A DNA stretch of 35,378 nucleotides from Saprospiraceae bacterium. GTDB taxonomy: Bacteria; Bacteroidota; Bacteroidia; Chitinophagales; Saprospiraceae. Location of the stretch: NCBI GenBank assembly GCA_026986005.1, contig JALSPK010000126.1, forward strand, positions 1-35,378, read 5' to 3'. Both the position numbers and the translations under genes were made by a program. The notes below the pieces were generated by a model that saw only the letters and a list, made by a program, of their open reading frames with translations, did not search any database and had not been told where the DNA came from. Shown one piece after another: positions 8,274 to 17,235 of this stretch. The stretch's first letter is position 1. Each line of letters begins with the position of its first letter.

Positions 8274-10529
8274 ATGGCTTTTGATATAGATATGATAAAA
8301 AAGGTTTACAAAACAATACCGGGAAAAGTGGATAAGGCAAGAGAATTGTTGGGTAGACCAATGACTTTGACTGAAAAAATTCTTTATTCACATCTTTGGA
8401 ATGGGGATTCTAAAAAGGTCTTTACCAGAGGAAAGGATTATGTGGATTTCAAGGTAGATAGAGTAGCCATGCAGGATGCTACAGCACAAATGGCTTTATT
8501 GCAATTTATGTTGGCAGGGAAGAAAAAAGTTGCTGTTCCTTCATCTGTTCATTTGGATCACCTGATTCAAGCTCATGACGGTGCGGATAAAGATCTTCAA
8601 GAGGCTCTGAATAAAAACAATGAAGTATATAATTTCTTAGAGTCCGTATCAAGCAAATACGGAATTGGTTTTTGGAAACCCGGTGCAGGAATCATCCATC
8701 AGGTAGTACTGGAAAATTATGCTTATCCCGGTGGCTTGATGATTGGGACTGATTCACATACTGTTAATGCAGGCGGTCTTGGTATGGTAGCTATTGGAGT
8801 TGGAGGAGCAGATGCAGTAGATGTGATGGCTGATATGGCGTGGGAATTGAAATTCCCTAAACTAATAGGGGTAAAATTAACTGGTAAACTCAACGGATGG
8901 GCTGCACCCAAAGATATTATTCTAAAAGTTGCAGGTATACTTACAGCAAAAGGAGGAACAGGTGCTATCATTGAATATTTTGGTGATGGTGCAGAATCTT
9001 TGTCAGCAACCGGAAAAGGAACTATATGCAATATGGGCGCAGAAGTAGGGGCAACAAACTCTAACTTTGGTTACGATGAAGCAATGGAAAGATACCTTAG
9101 AGCTACCGATAGAGCTGATGTTGCTGATGCCGCTAATGAAATCAAGGACTATCTCAAATCCGACCCTGAAATAATAGCTAATCCAAAAAAATACTACGAC
9201 CAATTAATTGAGATAAATCTTGACGAATTGACTCCTTACCTCAACGGTCCATTCACTCCGGACAGAGATACTCCGGTAGATAAAATGAAAGATGTCGCTC
9301 CTGAAAATGGTTGGCCGTTGAAAGTGGACTGGGCTCTAATTGGTTCTTGCACAAATTCATCTTACGAGGACATCTCACGAGCAGCATCTATTGCAAAACA
9401 AGCAATAGACAAGGGAGTAAAATTAAAATCAGGTTTAGGTATCAACCCCGGTTCAGAACAAGTGAGGTATACCGCAGAACGCGATGGTCTTCTCGATACT
9501 TTTACTGATTTGGGAGCCAAAATATTTACCAATGCTTGCGGACCTTGTATCGGACAATGGAAAAGAGATGACATCGAAGGAAATCCAAAAAATTCAATAG
9601 TACATTCTTTTAATAGAAACTTCTCAAAACGTGCAGATGGCAATCCTAATACATATGCTTTTGTCGCATCACCGGAGATGGTCATGGCAATAGCAATATC
9701 AGGCAGACTGGATTTCAATCCGGCTACAGATACTGTATTAAATGAAAAAGGAGAAGAAATAAAATTGGATTTACCAACAGGATGGGAACTACCTACCAAT
9801 GGATTTGAGGTAAAAGATTCAGGTTATTTGGCACCGGCTAAAGATGGTAGTAGCATTGAAATAGTAGTCAATCCTCTTTCTGATAGATTACAGTTATTAA
9901 GCCCTTTTTCAGCATGGGATGGAGACAATATTTATAATGCACCATTGTTGTTAAAAGCATTTGGAAAATGTACTACCGACCATATATCAATGGCAGGACC
10001 TTGGCTAAAATACAGAGGACATCTTGATAATATCTCCAACAATATGCTAATCGGTGGGGTTAATGCTTTTACTAAAGAAGTAGGCGTTACGAAAAATCCA
10101 TTATCAGGAGAATATGAAGCAGTACCAAAAGTAGCTAGAGATCTTAAGGCAGCAAAATTACAATCAGTAATAGTAGGTGATCACAACTATGGCGAAGGCT
10201 CTTCAAGAGAGCATGCTGCTATGGAACCAAGACATCTTGGTGCAATCGCTGTAATCGTAAAATCTTTTGCAAGAATTCATGAAACTAACTTAAAAAAGCA
10301 AGGAATGCTGGGGCTTACATTTGCAAATGAAGCAGATTATGATCTAGTACAAGAAGACGATAGATTTAATTTTATTGACCTAAAAGATTTTGCTCCTGGC
10401 AAACAATTGACAGTAGAGATTGTGCACAAAGACGGAACAAAAGACACGATAAAAGTAAACCACACCTACAATAACCAGCAGATTGACTGGTTCAAGGCAG
10501 GTAGTGCTTTGAATTCATTGAGAGGTTAA
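8274..10529 (+). CDS. Aconitate hydratase, mitochondrial type
   Basis: A 751-residue aconitase that interconverts citrate and isocitrate in the TCA cycle. The frame stays open upstream to a GTG at 8187, but the ATG at 8274 ([13 protein letters not shown]) is preferred because the promoter lies between them. The [4Fe-4S] ligands are C359 ([10 protein letters not shown]), C422 and C425 (ACGPCIGQW). The 63-residue spacing between the first two equals that of mitochondrial ACO2. DSHT followed by [17 protein letters not shown] is the usual substrate/cluster loop, and the swivel domain carries [15 protein letters not shown]. The length and motifs place it with the eukaryote-like aconitases common in Bacteroidota rather than AcnA or AcnB of enterics. 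Single gene, followed by an intrinsic terminator. Confidence 0.95.
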   Translation: MAFDIDMIKKVYKTIPGKVDKARELLGRPMTLTEKILYSHLWNGDSKKVFTRGKDYVDFKVDRVAMQDATAQMALLQFMLAGKKKVAVPSSVHLDHLIQAHDGADKDLQEALNKNNEVYNFLESVSSKYGIGFWKPGAGIIHQVVLENYAYPGGLMIGTDSHTVNAGGLGMVAIGVGGADAVDVMADMAWELKFPKLIGVKLTGKLNGWAAPKDIILKVAGILTAKGGTGAIIEYFGDGAESLSATGKGTICNMGAEVGATNSNFGYDEAMERYLRATDRADVADAANEIKDYLKSDPEIIANPKKYYDQLIEINLDELTPYLNGPFTPDRDTPVDKMKDVAPENGWPLKVDWALIGSCTNSSYEDISRAASIAKQAIDKGVKLKSGLGINPGSEQVRYTAERDGLLDTFTDLGAKIFTNACGPCIGQWKRDDIEGNPKNSIVHSFNRNFSKRADGNPNTYAFVASPEMVMAIAISGRLDFNPATDTVLNEKGEEIKLDLPTGWELPTNGFEVKDSGYLAPAKDGSSIEIVVNPLSDRLQLLSPFSAWDGDNIYNAPLLLKAFGKCTTDHISMAGPWLKYRGHLDNISNNMLIGGVNAFTKEVGVTKNPLSGEYEAVPKVARDLKAAKLQSVIVGDHNYGEGSSREHAAMEPRHLGAIAVIVKSFARIHETNLKKQGMLGLTFANEADYDLVQEDDRFNFIDLKDFAPGKQLTVEIVHKDGTKDTIKVNHTYNNQQIDWFKAGSALNSLRG

Positions 10530-10559
10530 TATTATTGTCAAAAAATGACATATTTTTAT

Positions 10560-10586
10560 AAAAGAGGGGCATCTAGCCCCTTTTTT
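10560..10586 (+). terminator. Intrinsic terminator after aconitase
   Basis: GGGGC (10566-10570), loop ATCTA, GCCCC (10576-10580), then six T. The A-rich 5' flank also pairs with the T-run. It lies about 30 nt after the aconitase stop. Confidence 0.85.
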
Positions 10587-10599
10587 ACTGTAATTAACA

Positions 10600-10607
10600 T
10601 ATCTTTA
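10600..10607 (+). promoter_or_regulatory. Possible -7 element for the glycosidase gene
   Basis: TATCTTTA differs from TAnnTTTG at the last base and lies 11 nt ahead of the ATG at 10619. No TTG is seen at -33. If used, the leader would be very short. Confidence 0.3.
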
Positions 10608-10618
10608 CGATAAAAATT

Positions 10619-13504
10619 ATGTCGCGATTTATCTTTGTTCTATTTCTAACAGGAGTTTTCAATATTTTGGAAGCACAGAATTTTTCCAATGGGTTTGCTT
10701 TCACTCTTCCTCCTTTTGATTCAACAACACAAGAATTTTTACCAAACTTTAAGAAAAAAATCTTATCAGAGTTTGTTACTAGCTCAACTGATGGAAAGTT
10801 CAAATCAGGAGATAAAACCATCAGGTTTTGGGGAGTAAATTTGACTACAGGAGCATGTTTCCCCTCTCATTCAGACGCAGCTAAAGTTGCTGCCCGAATG
10901 AGGAAAATGGGTATCAATCTTATTAGATTTCACCATATGGACAATCCTTGGACAAGCAATAACGGAAGTCTTTTCCTTCAAAACGGAAGCACTACCTCGC
11001 TAAATCCAAACACATTGGATAAACTGCATTTCTTTCTAGCACAATTAAAAAAAGAAGGGATTTATGCCAATATTAATCTGCATGTAAGTCGTACATTTAC
11101 TGAAAACGACGGCATCCTTTACGCAGATTCCATTACTTCTTTTGGCAAAGGGGTTACATATTTTGACAGACAGCTTATAGATCTTCAAAAACAATATGCG
11201 AGACAATTATTGACAACTACCAATCCCTATACAGGGCTACCCATTGCTGATGATCCGGTAATGGCAATGCTTGAAATAACAAATGAAAATACACTTTATG
11301 GGTTTTGGAAAGACAATCAACTTCAATCATTTTCAAAAGGAGGTGGAATTTTAAGCAGGCATTCCGATACTTTGGACTTGAAATGGAATATTTTCCTTAA
11401 AGAAAAATACAATTCTCAGGAGAATTTGGAAAAAGCCTGGGGTATAGACACTTCAAATTCGCACGAAGATATTATTGTGGATGGAGATTTTGAATCTGGA
11501 GATATAAATCAAAATTGGTATATAGAACAACATGAAACTGCTCAGGCCACAATGTCATTGTCAACAGACAATCCCTATGAAGGCAACCATTGTGCTAAAA
11601 TAGTCGTCAGTCAGGTGACCGATACAGATTGGCATATCCAATTTGAACAAAATGGGGCATCAATACAAAAAGACTCAATTTATTCCATTACTTTTTTTGC
11701 TAAGTCAGATTCTCCGACCTCTATATATACTAGCGTTATCAGAAATGCTGATCCATGGACTTGGTATGGAGGAACTGAAGCAAAACTTACTACTGAATGG
11801 AGAAAGTTTAGTTTTTCAATAGCCGCTCCCGAATCAAATTCTAATCTGACTCGCTTATCATTTCTACTTGGGGGCAAAATAGGCACTTACTGGATAGACA
11901 ATGTTAGTATGACCCTTTCTTCAAAAGTTGGTTTGGAAGAAGGTGAGAAGTTGGATTTGAACAATATTCGTAGGATTACATATAGTGAGAGATTGGGGTT
12001 TAATACGCAAAGAGTCGCTGATTTAGCAGAATTTTATTTAAAACTTCAAAAAGATTATTATGATGAAATGTATACATTTCTGAAAAATGAATTAGGTGTA
12101 AAAGTACCTATAACCGGATCAAATGCATTTGGAGGTATTTACGAACCTTTTACTCATGACGATTTAGATTATATCGACGATCATGCATATTGGGATCATC
12201 CCCGTTTCCCAAATCAACCATGGTCAAATTGGGATTGGTATATAGCAAACAAGTCCATGGTTTACGAAGACTTTCTAGGGACTATCCCCCACTTGTTTGG
12301 AGGTTTACAAGTCCAAGGCAAACCATTTACCGTAAGTGAATACAATCATCCTTTCCCAAATAGCTATCAAGTAGAAATGCTCCCTATTCTTACCGGTTAT
12401 GGCTCTTTTCACGGAGCTGACGGATTTATGTTTTTTGAATACAATGGAGGTGACCCCGCTGATTGGGACACAGATATTCAAAACAACTATTTCGGACTGA
12501 TAAAAAACACTCCTGTAATGGCATTATTTCCACTATTTTCTTACGCTTTTCAAAATGGATTGATTAAAGAAGATCAATCTCCTATCTTGGTTGAATATAG
12601 TAAAAAATACCTGTATAATATGCCTCAAGAGGACGACTACCATCATTGGGGAAAATATTTTCCATATGACCGCAATATCGCCCTGACCAATAGTGTCAGA
12701 ATCGCAGGATTTGATTATGATAATGAAAAAATCGAGATTCCTGATGTTGATAAAACATCTTTTATCACTAGTACTGACGAAGTTGCATTTTCAGCCGATC
12801 TTGATTTGGTTAAAATCCAAACCCCAAAATTTGAGTCTGTCACAGGAGATTTGAAAAACGCAAATCAATTTGCAGGAATACAATTTCAGATTAAAAAAGG
12901 AGCCAATCATGGTACTGTCGCTTGGTTATCATTGACGGATAAATCTTTGTCTCAGTCTAAACGTACTGTTCTTGCCATTTCTTCCCGAATCCAAAACAAG
13001 GACATGGTCTGGGATGGTAATACTACTGTACACAACAATTGGGGCAATGCACCTACTGAAGTTCAGGCTTTGAATTTGGAGATCTTATTAAATATTATCG
13101 CAGATTCTATTGTTATTTACCCTCTTGATGTCACAGGCAAACAAATGGATGGATTTACTGTACTTCCTGAGTTTAAAGAACATTTTCTAGTGAGATTCAA
13201 TCAAAATGAGTTGAATAGTCTATGGTTTGGTATTGAAGCATTCAAGAAGAGTACTGCTATTGAAAAAATCAATTTGTCAGATGAGGTATATATTTACCCG
13301 AATCCATTGAGCCAAGGAGAGAATCTTACTGTTGAAAACAACCATGGAATCATAAATTTTCAAATCGTAAATGCTCTTGGCAAGACTGTAAAAAACGGGG
13401 AATGTAAAAAGACAATTGGCTTAAAATATTTGAAAAAAGGAACGTACTTTTTAAAACTTTTAATAAATCAAGATATTACAATAAAAAAGATAATAATAGA
13501 GTAA
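10619..13504 (+). CDS. Secreted GH-A clan glycoside hydrolase with internal CBM and T9SS signal
   Basis: A 961-residue secreted enzyme. The signal peptide runs to A19, with Q20 as the likely first mature residue. The catalytic part is a cellulase/GH5-like (beta/alpha)8 barrel: MRKMGINLIRFHHMD near 94-108 is the typical early-strand motif, E223 in EITNENTLYGFW is the likely acid/base and E574 in FTVSEYNHPFP the likely nucleophile. Between these, about 286-432, sits a complete CBM4/9-type jelly roll (DGDFESGD...YWIDNVSMTL), so a binding module interrupts the barrel. A beta-sandwich region follows, and residues from about 885 form a type A T9SS domain (YIYPNPLSQGENL, KGTYFLKLL). The product should act at the cell surface or outside on a beta-linked polysaccharide; the exact substrate and GH family are not certain. 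Confidence 0.85.
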   Translation: MSRFIFVLFLTGVFNILEAQNFSNGFAFTLPPFDSTTQEFLPNFKKKILSEFVTSSTDGKFKSGDKTIRFWGVNLTTGACFPSHSDAAKVAARMRKMGINLIRFHHMDNPWTSNNGSLFLQNGSTTSLNPNTLDKLHFFLAQLKKEGIYANINLHVSRTFTENDGILYADSITSFGKGVTYFDRQLIDLQKQYARQLLTTTNPYTGLPIADDPVMAMLEITNENTLYGFWKDNQLQSFSKGGGILSRHSDTLDLKWNIFLKEKYNSQENLEKAWGIDTSNSHEDIIVDGDFESGDINQNWYIEQHETAQATMSLSTDNPYEGNHCAKIVVSQVTDTDWHIQFEQNGASIQKDSIYSITFFAKSDSPTSIYTSVIRNADPWTWYGGTEAKLTTEWRKFSFSIAAPESNSNLTRLSFLLGGKIGTYWIDNVSMTLSSKVGLEEGEKLDLNNIRRITYSERLGFNTQRVADLAEFYLKLQKDYYDEMYTFLKNELGVKVPITGSNAFGGIYEPFTHDDLDYIDDHAYWDHPRFPNQPWSNWDWYIANKSMVYEDFLGTIPHLFGGLQVQGKPFTVSEYNHPFPNSYQVEMLPILTGYGSFHGADGFMFFEYNGGDPADWDTDIQNNYFGLIKNTPVMALFPLFSYAFQNGLIKEDQSPILVEYSKKYLYNMPQEDDYHHWGKYFPYDRNIALTNSVRIAGFDYDNEKIEIPDVDKTSFITSTDEVAFSADLDLVKIQTPKFESVTGDLKNANQFAGIQFQIKKGANHGTVAWLSLTDKSLSQSKRTVLAISSRIQNKDMVWDGNTTVHNNWGNAPTEVQALNLEILLNIIADSIVIYPLDVTGKQMDGFTVLPEFKEHFLVRFNQNELNSLWFGIEAFKKSTAIEKINLSDEVYIYPNPLSQGENLTVENNHGIINFQIVNALGKTVKNGECKKTIGLKYLKKGTYFLKLLINQDITIKKIIIE

Positions 13505-13639
13505 GGATATGCAATATCATTTGGAATAGTTTGACCAATTGTATATTTAATAACAAAAAATAATCCTTGAAGAAAAGCCTATTGTCTGTTTGTAAAATTC
13601 ATAATTTGAGAAAATATTTTTACTATTCTTCATTTTTAT

Positions 13640-13647
13640 TACCTTTG
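13640..13647 (+). promoter_or_regulatory. ruvB promoter, -7 element
   Basis: TACCTTTG matches TAnnTTTG exactly and lies 36 nt ahead of the ATG at 13684. It falls downstream of the alternative TTG start at 13567, which is therefore rejected. No good TTG at -33. Confidence 0.5.
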
Positions 13648-13683
13648 TGCTTATTCAGGATATACTTTAACGATAATTATAAT

Positions 13684-14715
13684 ATGTTTAATCAAAATTT
13701 AGATGCAACAGGTACTTCGTTTTCTAGTGAAGACAAACAATTGGACAAGGCTTTGCGCCCAAAGGATTTAACGCAGTTCAAAGGACAATCCAAACTTGTA
13801 GATAATCTAAAAATATTTATTGAAGCAGCAAAATTGAGAGGAGAAGCTTTGGATCATGTCCTCTTGAATGGTCCTCCGGGGTTAGGAAAAACCACACTTG
13901 CTTTTATAGTATCAAATGAACTGGGAGCCAATATAAAAATCACATCCGGTCCGGTAATAGAAAAACCCGGTGATTTGGCAGGCCTGCTAACAAATTTACA
14001 GGAAAATGATGTCCTTTTTATAGATGAAATACACAGATTGAACAATGTCGTGGAAGAATATCTGTATTCCGCAATGGAAGATTATCGCATTGATATAATG
14101 ATTGATTCAGGTCCAAATGCTAGAAGTATTCAGATAAATCTAGAACCTTTTACCCTAGTAGGAGCCACCACTAGAATGGGACTACTAACAGCACCCATGC
14201 GAGCTAGGTTTGGAATTACTTTTCATCTTGACTACTACGATGCTGAAACTTTAAAAGACATTATTTACCGAAGCTGCAAGATCATGGATATGGAGATAAC
14301 CGAGTCCGGTGCTATCGAAATAGCAAGAAGAAGTAGAGGAACTCCTCGAATTGCCAATGCACTGTTGCGTAGAGTTAGAGATTTTGCTCAGATAAAAGGA
14401 GATGGCACAATAGATGTCAAAATAGCAAAATTCGCACTGGAAGCCCTCAATGTTGATGAATATGGGCTTGACGAAATGGACAACAAAATATTGAGCACCA
14501 TCATCAACAAATTCAAGGGAGGCCCGGTAGGTATGACTACCATTGCCACAGCAGTAGGTGAAGAGGCAGGCACACTAGAGGAAGTACATGAGCCTTTCTT
14601 GATAATGGAAGGCTTTATTCAACGTACACCTAGAGGAAGAATAGTCACCAACAAAGCATACAAGCACTTGGGAATAAACAAATACGGTACGGCAGGAAAC
14701 ACGCTATTTGATTAG
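13684..14715 (+). CDS. ruvB: Holliday junction branch migration ATPase RuvB
   Basis: A 343-residue RuvB, the hexameric AAA+ motor that drives branch migration with RuvA. Walker A is GPPGLGKTT (63-71), Walker B is LFIDEIHR (111-118), and GATTRMG (160-166) with APMRARFG (170-177) forms the sensor 1/arginine-finger region typical of RuvB. The C-terminal winged helix carries [10 protein letters not shown] and ends with TPRGR. The start at 13684 ([10 protein letters not shown]) gives the normal family length; the longer frame from a TTG at 13567 adds a hydrophobic, unconserved leader and begins before the promoter. ruvA and ruvC are not in the window, as is common in this phylum where the three genes are scattered. 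Confidence 0.96.
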   Translation: MFNQNLDATGTSFSSEDKQLDKALRPKDLTQFKGQSKLVDNLKIFIEAAKLRGEALDHVLLNGPPGLGKTTLAFIVSNELGANIKITSGPVIEKPGDLAGLLTNLQENDVLFIDEIHRLNNVVEEYLYSAMEDYRIDIMIDSGPNARSIQINLEPFTLVGATTRMGLLTAPMRARFGITFHLDYYDAETLKDIIYRSCKIMDMEITESGAIEIARRSRGTPRIANALLRRVRDFAQIKGDGTIDVKIAKFALEALNVDEYGLDEMDNKILSTIINKFKGGPVGMTTIATAVGEEAGTLEEVHEPFLIMEGFIQRTPRGRIVTNKAYKHLGINKYGTAGNTLFD

Positions 14716-14731
14716 TGTAACACAAAGCTGT

Positions 14732-14753
14732 CACCGATATCTTGCTATCGGTG
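14732..14753. terminator. Bidirectional hairpin between convergent genes
   Basis: CACCGATA (14732-14739) pairs perfectly with TATCGGTG (14746-14753) around a 6-nt loop. It sits midway between the stops of ruvB and the TPR lipoprotein gene. T-tracts on both sides are poor, so termination efficiency is uncertain. Confidence 0.55.
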
Positions 14754-14779
14754 TTTGATCAATAACGGTTTGGTCTAGA

Positions 14780-16222
14780 TTATTTCTTTGCTGCCCTGAT
14801 AGTAGTGGACTCTTTTATCCAACATCCAACATTAAATTTATCTCCCACTTTTAATGTCCTCTGAAATATGTCTTCCATACTAGGCATAAACCTTTGATAA
14901 GAACGTATCAATTTATTAGCCTCTCTTGAAACAGAAGGATCTATTTTTTTGGCATATTTGAACTTGTCTATTGCTGGCCAGGTCACTATCTGACTATCCC
15001 ACCCTCTGCCGGGTCCACAAATAGGACCACTCGAAGCATACAATTTGCCGATCAACAAAAATGGCTCTCCCCATCCCGATTTAAATTTAGTTGATTTTAA
15101 AGCATATTTTCTGGACAATGTGAAATTCTTCAAGTCCCTATAGTATATTTTGGCAATCATATACAAATATTTCGCCTTCTTTGCATTATTATCAGTACTA
15201 TTGACAAATATCTCAAAATATTTAATCGCCTCTTTATATTTTCCTTCATTATATAAATTAAAAGCCTTACGAAGTGGACCCGGCTCAGGAGGAGCAACAT
15301 AACATTTTCCGGATTTTAATTTTTTGAGTTTGTCATATTCCGCTCCACTAAGGTCCGCCCCACCCCACATCAATTTCCTATGAACAAGATTGATGGTATC
15401 ACAACTCTCAGCACTATTATTCAGTATCTTCAAATATTTTTTTACATAATAATCACTGGGATAAAAACCCTTAATGGCTTCAAAATTATCCAACAATTTA
15501 GGCGCATAATCTTTGATCATATCCCAAGCCTGACATTCTGTCCCTTTGCAGTGGGCAGAACCATACTCAATAGCATCAACAAGATAATTAGCATAGCGCT
15601 TTGCATCAATAGTATCAAGTTTAGCTACCACAAACCTATCGTATATCATCTTGCTAAAAGGATTGATGACAAAATAATCCGTCTTCTCCTTTTTTGCATC
15701 AACAGCCTTGGCAAACATAGTAAAAATAGTGTCCTGACTCACATCCTTATTGAAATAATAATAATAATCAAATGCTTTACGTCCCAATACATAGGCATCT
15801 TCACCAAAACACTCCACCCTTTTATTGTACACCCAGTCAATAGAATCAAGCCACGATTTACGCTTCAACGGGTCTTTTTCAATATCATAAAAATGCCTGA
15901 ATATCTTCACCCCATCATCAAAATGGTACTTCATCCTACCATTAGCTCCGGGAGCCCGACGAACCGCCTCAGACCAATACTCCAAAGCATTTGCATACTC
16001 ATTGGTCTTCAAAAAATTGTGAAATATAAAAAACATACCCTTGACATCCTCCGCATCTTCCAAGTCCTTGAACATCTTACATGGAGTAGGTCTCGGCCCC
16101 TCATCTACCACCTTCTTCTCTACTTTCTTCTCCTCTGGTGCAACCTTCTCCACCACCTTTGGCGAACAAGAGACAACTATAAACAAAATCGAAAGAAGAA
16201 CTAAAAATTTCCTGTATTCCAT
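14780..16222 (-). CDS. TPR-containing lipoprotein
   Basis: A 480-residue predicted lipoprotein. Signal MEYRKFLVLLSILFIVVSC puts the acylated Cys at 19. A Lys/Glu/Pro-rich linker (about 22-45) follows, then helical repeats: one TPR-like unit near 68-90 (NEYANALEYWSEAVRRAPG) and clearer ones near 325-390 (LYNEGKYKEAIKYFE, KAKYLYMIAKIYY). The C-terminal end (GDKFNVGCWIKESTTIRAAK) resembles a family of Bacteroidota TPR proteins with a conserved GWI.E.TTVR-like tail. It is probably attached to the inner face of the outer membrane and scaffolds an envelope complex; the partner is unknown. A TATATTTG -7 box on the minus strand lies about 40 nt ahead of the ATG. Confidence 0.75.
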   Translation of the reverse strand: MEYRKFLVLLSILFIVVSCSPKVVEKVAPEEKKVEKKVVDEGPRPTPCKMFKDLEDAEDVKGMFFIFHNFLKTNEYANALEYWSEAVRRAPGANGRMKYHFDDGVKIFRHFYDIEKDPLKRKSWLDSIDWVYNKRVECFGEDAYVLGRKAFDYYYYFNKDVSQDTIFTMFAKAVDAKKEKTDYFVINPFSKMIYDRFVVAKLDTIDAKRYANYLVDAIEYGSAHCKGTECQAWDMIKDYAPKLLDNFEAIKGFYPSDYYVKKYLKILNNSAESCDTINLVHRKLMWGGADLSGAEYDKLKKLKSGKCYVAPPEPGPLRKAFNLYNEGKYKEAIKYFEIFVNSTDNNAKKAKYLYMIAKIYYRDLKNFTLSRKYALKSTKFKSGWGEPFLLIGKLYASSGPICGPGRGWDSQIVTWPAIDKFKYAKKIDPSVSREANKLIRSYQRFMPSMEDIFQRTLKVGDKFNVGCWIKESTTIRAAKK

Positions 16223-16257
16223 ACATTTATATTTTATATTAAAATAATTTCAAGCTA

Positions 16258-16265
16258 CAAATATA
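16258..16265 (-). promoter_or_regulatory. -7 element for the TPR lipoprotein gene
   Basis: Read on the minus strand, TATATTTG matches TAnnTTTG. The nearest TTG is only 13 nt upstream of it, so the -33 element is not convincing. Confidence 0.4.
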
Positions 16266-16493
16266 ACGCGATAAATGACAAAAATAATATTTGTATCGAA
16301 ATACAGCAAATAATTCAAAAGAATTAACTAAAATCCAACTGTAAAATATAAAGAATAGAGACTTTGAAGCAGAAACGAATGCTAAACACTCAAAAGCACA
16401 ATAATATAGTAAGTTTGTAACCCCAAAATACAAAAAACACAAATACTTTCTGTAATTTTGTATAGAATTGCCGCTCAAATTATTATTCAACAC

Positions 16494-16526
16494 AAAAAAA
16501 TGCCCCCGATTTAATAGTTGAGGGCA
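16494..16526 (-). terminator. Intrinsic terminator on the minus strand
   Basis: On the minus strand TGCCCTC pairs with GGGGGCA (one G-T pair) around a 12-nt loop and is followed by seven T. This is the best-formed terminator on this strand in the window, yet no intact gene ends here. Confidence 0.75.
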
Positions 16527-16580
16527 AACTAGATGTTTTCACAACGGAATAATCCTTATTGTGATTAGCTTTAAATTGTA
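16494..16580 (-). ncRNA. Candidate small RNA, about 87 nt
   Basis: On the minus strand a TATCTTTG -7 box (16584-16591) with a TTG 21 nt upstream predicts a start near 16580. The next 50 nt fold into a nested hairpin (CACAA, inner GGA, loop UUAU, UCC, UUGUG), and the strong terminator at 16494-16526 closes the unit. No start codon and useful frame exist inside. Promoter, structured body and terminator within 100 nt suggest a small RNA. I do not recognise the family. It could instead be the decayed 3' end of the pseudogene just upstream. Confidence 0.35.
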
Positions 16581-16608
16581 ATGCAAAGATACAATTTAAA
16601 AGCTAATC
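16563..16608. repeat. 18-bp inverted repeat
   Basis: GATTAGCTTTAAATTGTA (16563-16580) is the reverse complement of 16590-16608 apart from one extra A. The palindrome overlaps the stop codon of the broken gene and holds the -7 box of the candidate small RNA in its loop. It could be an operator, a terminator stem or the scar of a small element. Confidence 0.6.
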
Positions 16609-17031
16609 ATGACAATAAAATAGTCAGTACTAACAATAACCAAAAAGCAATATAAAAGAACAAAGTAATACAGCAGCCTAAAATATCACCTTGTTTTTGT
16701 TTACCTCTAACAAAAATTAGAGTTTCTTCATTTATTATGTAATCTTTCTTATTTAAAAAACCAATTGATTTTAAATCTTTCAAAATCTTATACGGATTTT
16801 CCTGAGTACGAATAAGTATTTCCGGTCAATAATTTTCAATTTTATGACTAATCAATAATCCTTTTCCAAAACCGGCAACAACTATAATTGTAAATATATC
16901 AGTAGGTAAAATGAAAATTTCTCGGAAACCCCTAGTAATGTTAAAACATCTTTAGTGACTATCATTTCCTCATAATAAATAAAGCTCCTTTTCCTTATTA
17001 TTATTGAATATTTTAGTTTTTCTCCCACCAT
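16607..17031 (-). pseudogene. Broken small membrane-protein gene
   Basis: From the ATG at 17031 the frame reads MVGEKLKYSIIIRKRSFIYY and continues to about 16926, where a frameshift is needed (the original frame stops at 16882-16884). The next frame then reads as protein (ILPTDIFTIIVVAGFGKG) until an in-frame TGA after HKIENY, and goes on through PYKILKDLKSIGFLNKKDYI to a C-terminal hydrophobic segment and TGA at 16607. Joined, this gives about 141 residues with a central and a C-terminal membrane segment. The family is not recognised. Two separate lesions favour real decay over a single sequencing error. Confidence 0.6.
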
Positions 17032-17037
17032 ACTTAA

Positions 17038-17181
17038 TTATTTAAATTTATCATATTTCCAATCACCATTCAATTCTCTATTACATATAAAATAAGTAAA
17101 AATAAGTGTTAAAACACCTAACACAAGCATAATTATTAATTTATCAATTTTTTTATCAATTAAAAATTTTAATGTAGGCAC
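17038..17181 (-). CDS. Small 47-residue membrane peptide
   Basis: A short frame with a GTG start encodes a basic amphipathic N-terminus (TLKFLIDKKIDKL), one hydrophobic segment (IIMLVLGVLTLIFTYFIC) and a charged tail (NGDWKYDKFK). It lies 54 nt downstream of the DUF3667 gene and 6 nt upstream of the broken membrane gene on the same strand, so all three may be one transcript. A GATA microsatellite immediately precedes the start. No homolog is recognised; an open frame of this length can arise by chance, but the clean single-span topology is suggestive. Confidence 0.4.
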   Translation of the reverse strand: MPTLKFLIDKKIDKLIIMLVLGVLTLIFTYFICNRELNGDWKYDKFK

Positions 17182-17209
17182 TTCTATCTATCTATCTTTC
17201 TATCTATCT
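17182..17209 (-). repeat. GATA tetranucleotide microsatellite
   Basis: On the plus strand CTATCTATCTAT, then CTTT, then CTATCTATCTG: about six tetranucleotide units with one interruption, directly 5' of the GTG start of the 47-residue peptide on the minus strand. Such tracts can change copy number by slippage. Confidence 0.7.
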
Positions 17210-17235
17210 GCACCATAACAGACGATATGATAGTA

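Noticed and set aside
9362-9799. Open frame of 145 codons antisense to aconitase
   Set aside because: It runs opposite highly conserved cluster-ligand regions of aconitase and has no family features.
13567-13683. Longer N-terminus for RuvB from TTG
   Set aside because: It adds a hydrophobic leader foreign to RuvB and starts upstream of the TACCTTTG promoter box.
15380-16204. Open frame of 274 codons on the plus strand
   Set aside because: It lies wholly antisense to the TPR lipoprotein gene, whose lipobox, TPR motifs and promoter are clear; the translation is low-complexity Ile/Leu/His with no motif.
16239-16493. 84-codon frame on the minus strand
   Set aside because: It contains the promoter box of the TPR lipoprotein gene, begins right after a strong terminator and its Phe/Tyr/Leu-rich text looks like translated AT-rich spacer.
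17182-17209. GATA microsatellite as a coding phase-variation switch
   Set aside because: GATA runs long enough to matter carry TAG in all frames, and an in-frame stop lies between the tract and any upstream start; only a leader or spacing effect is possible.
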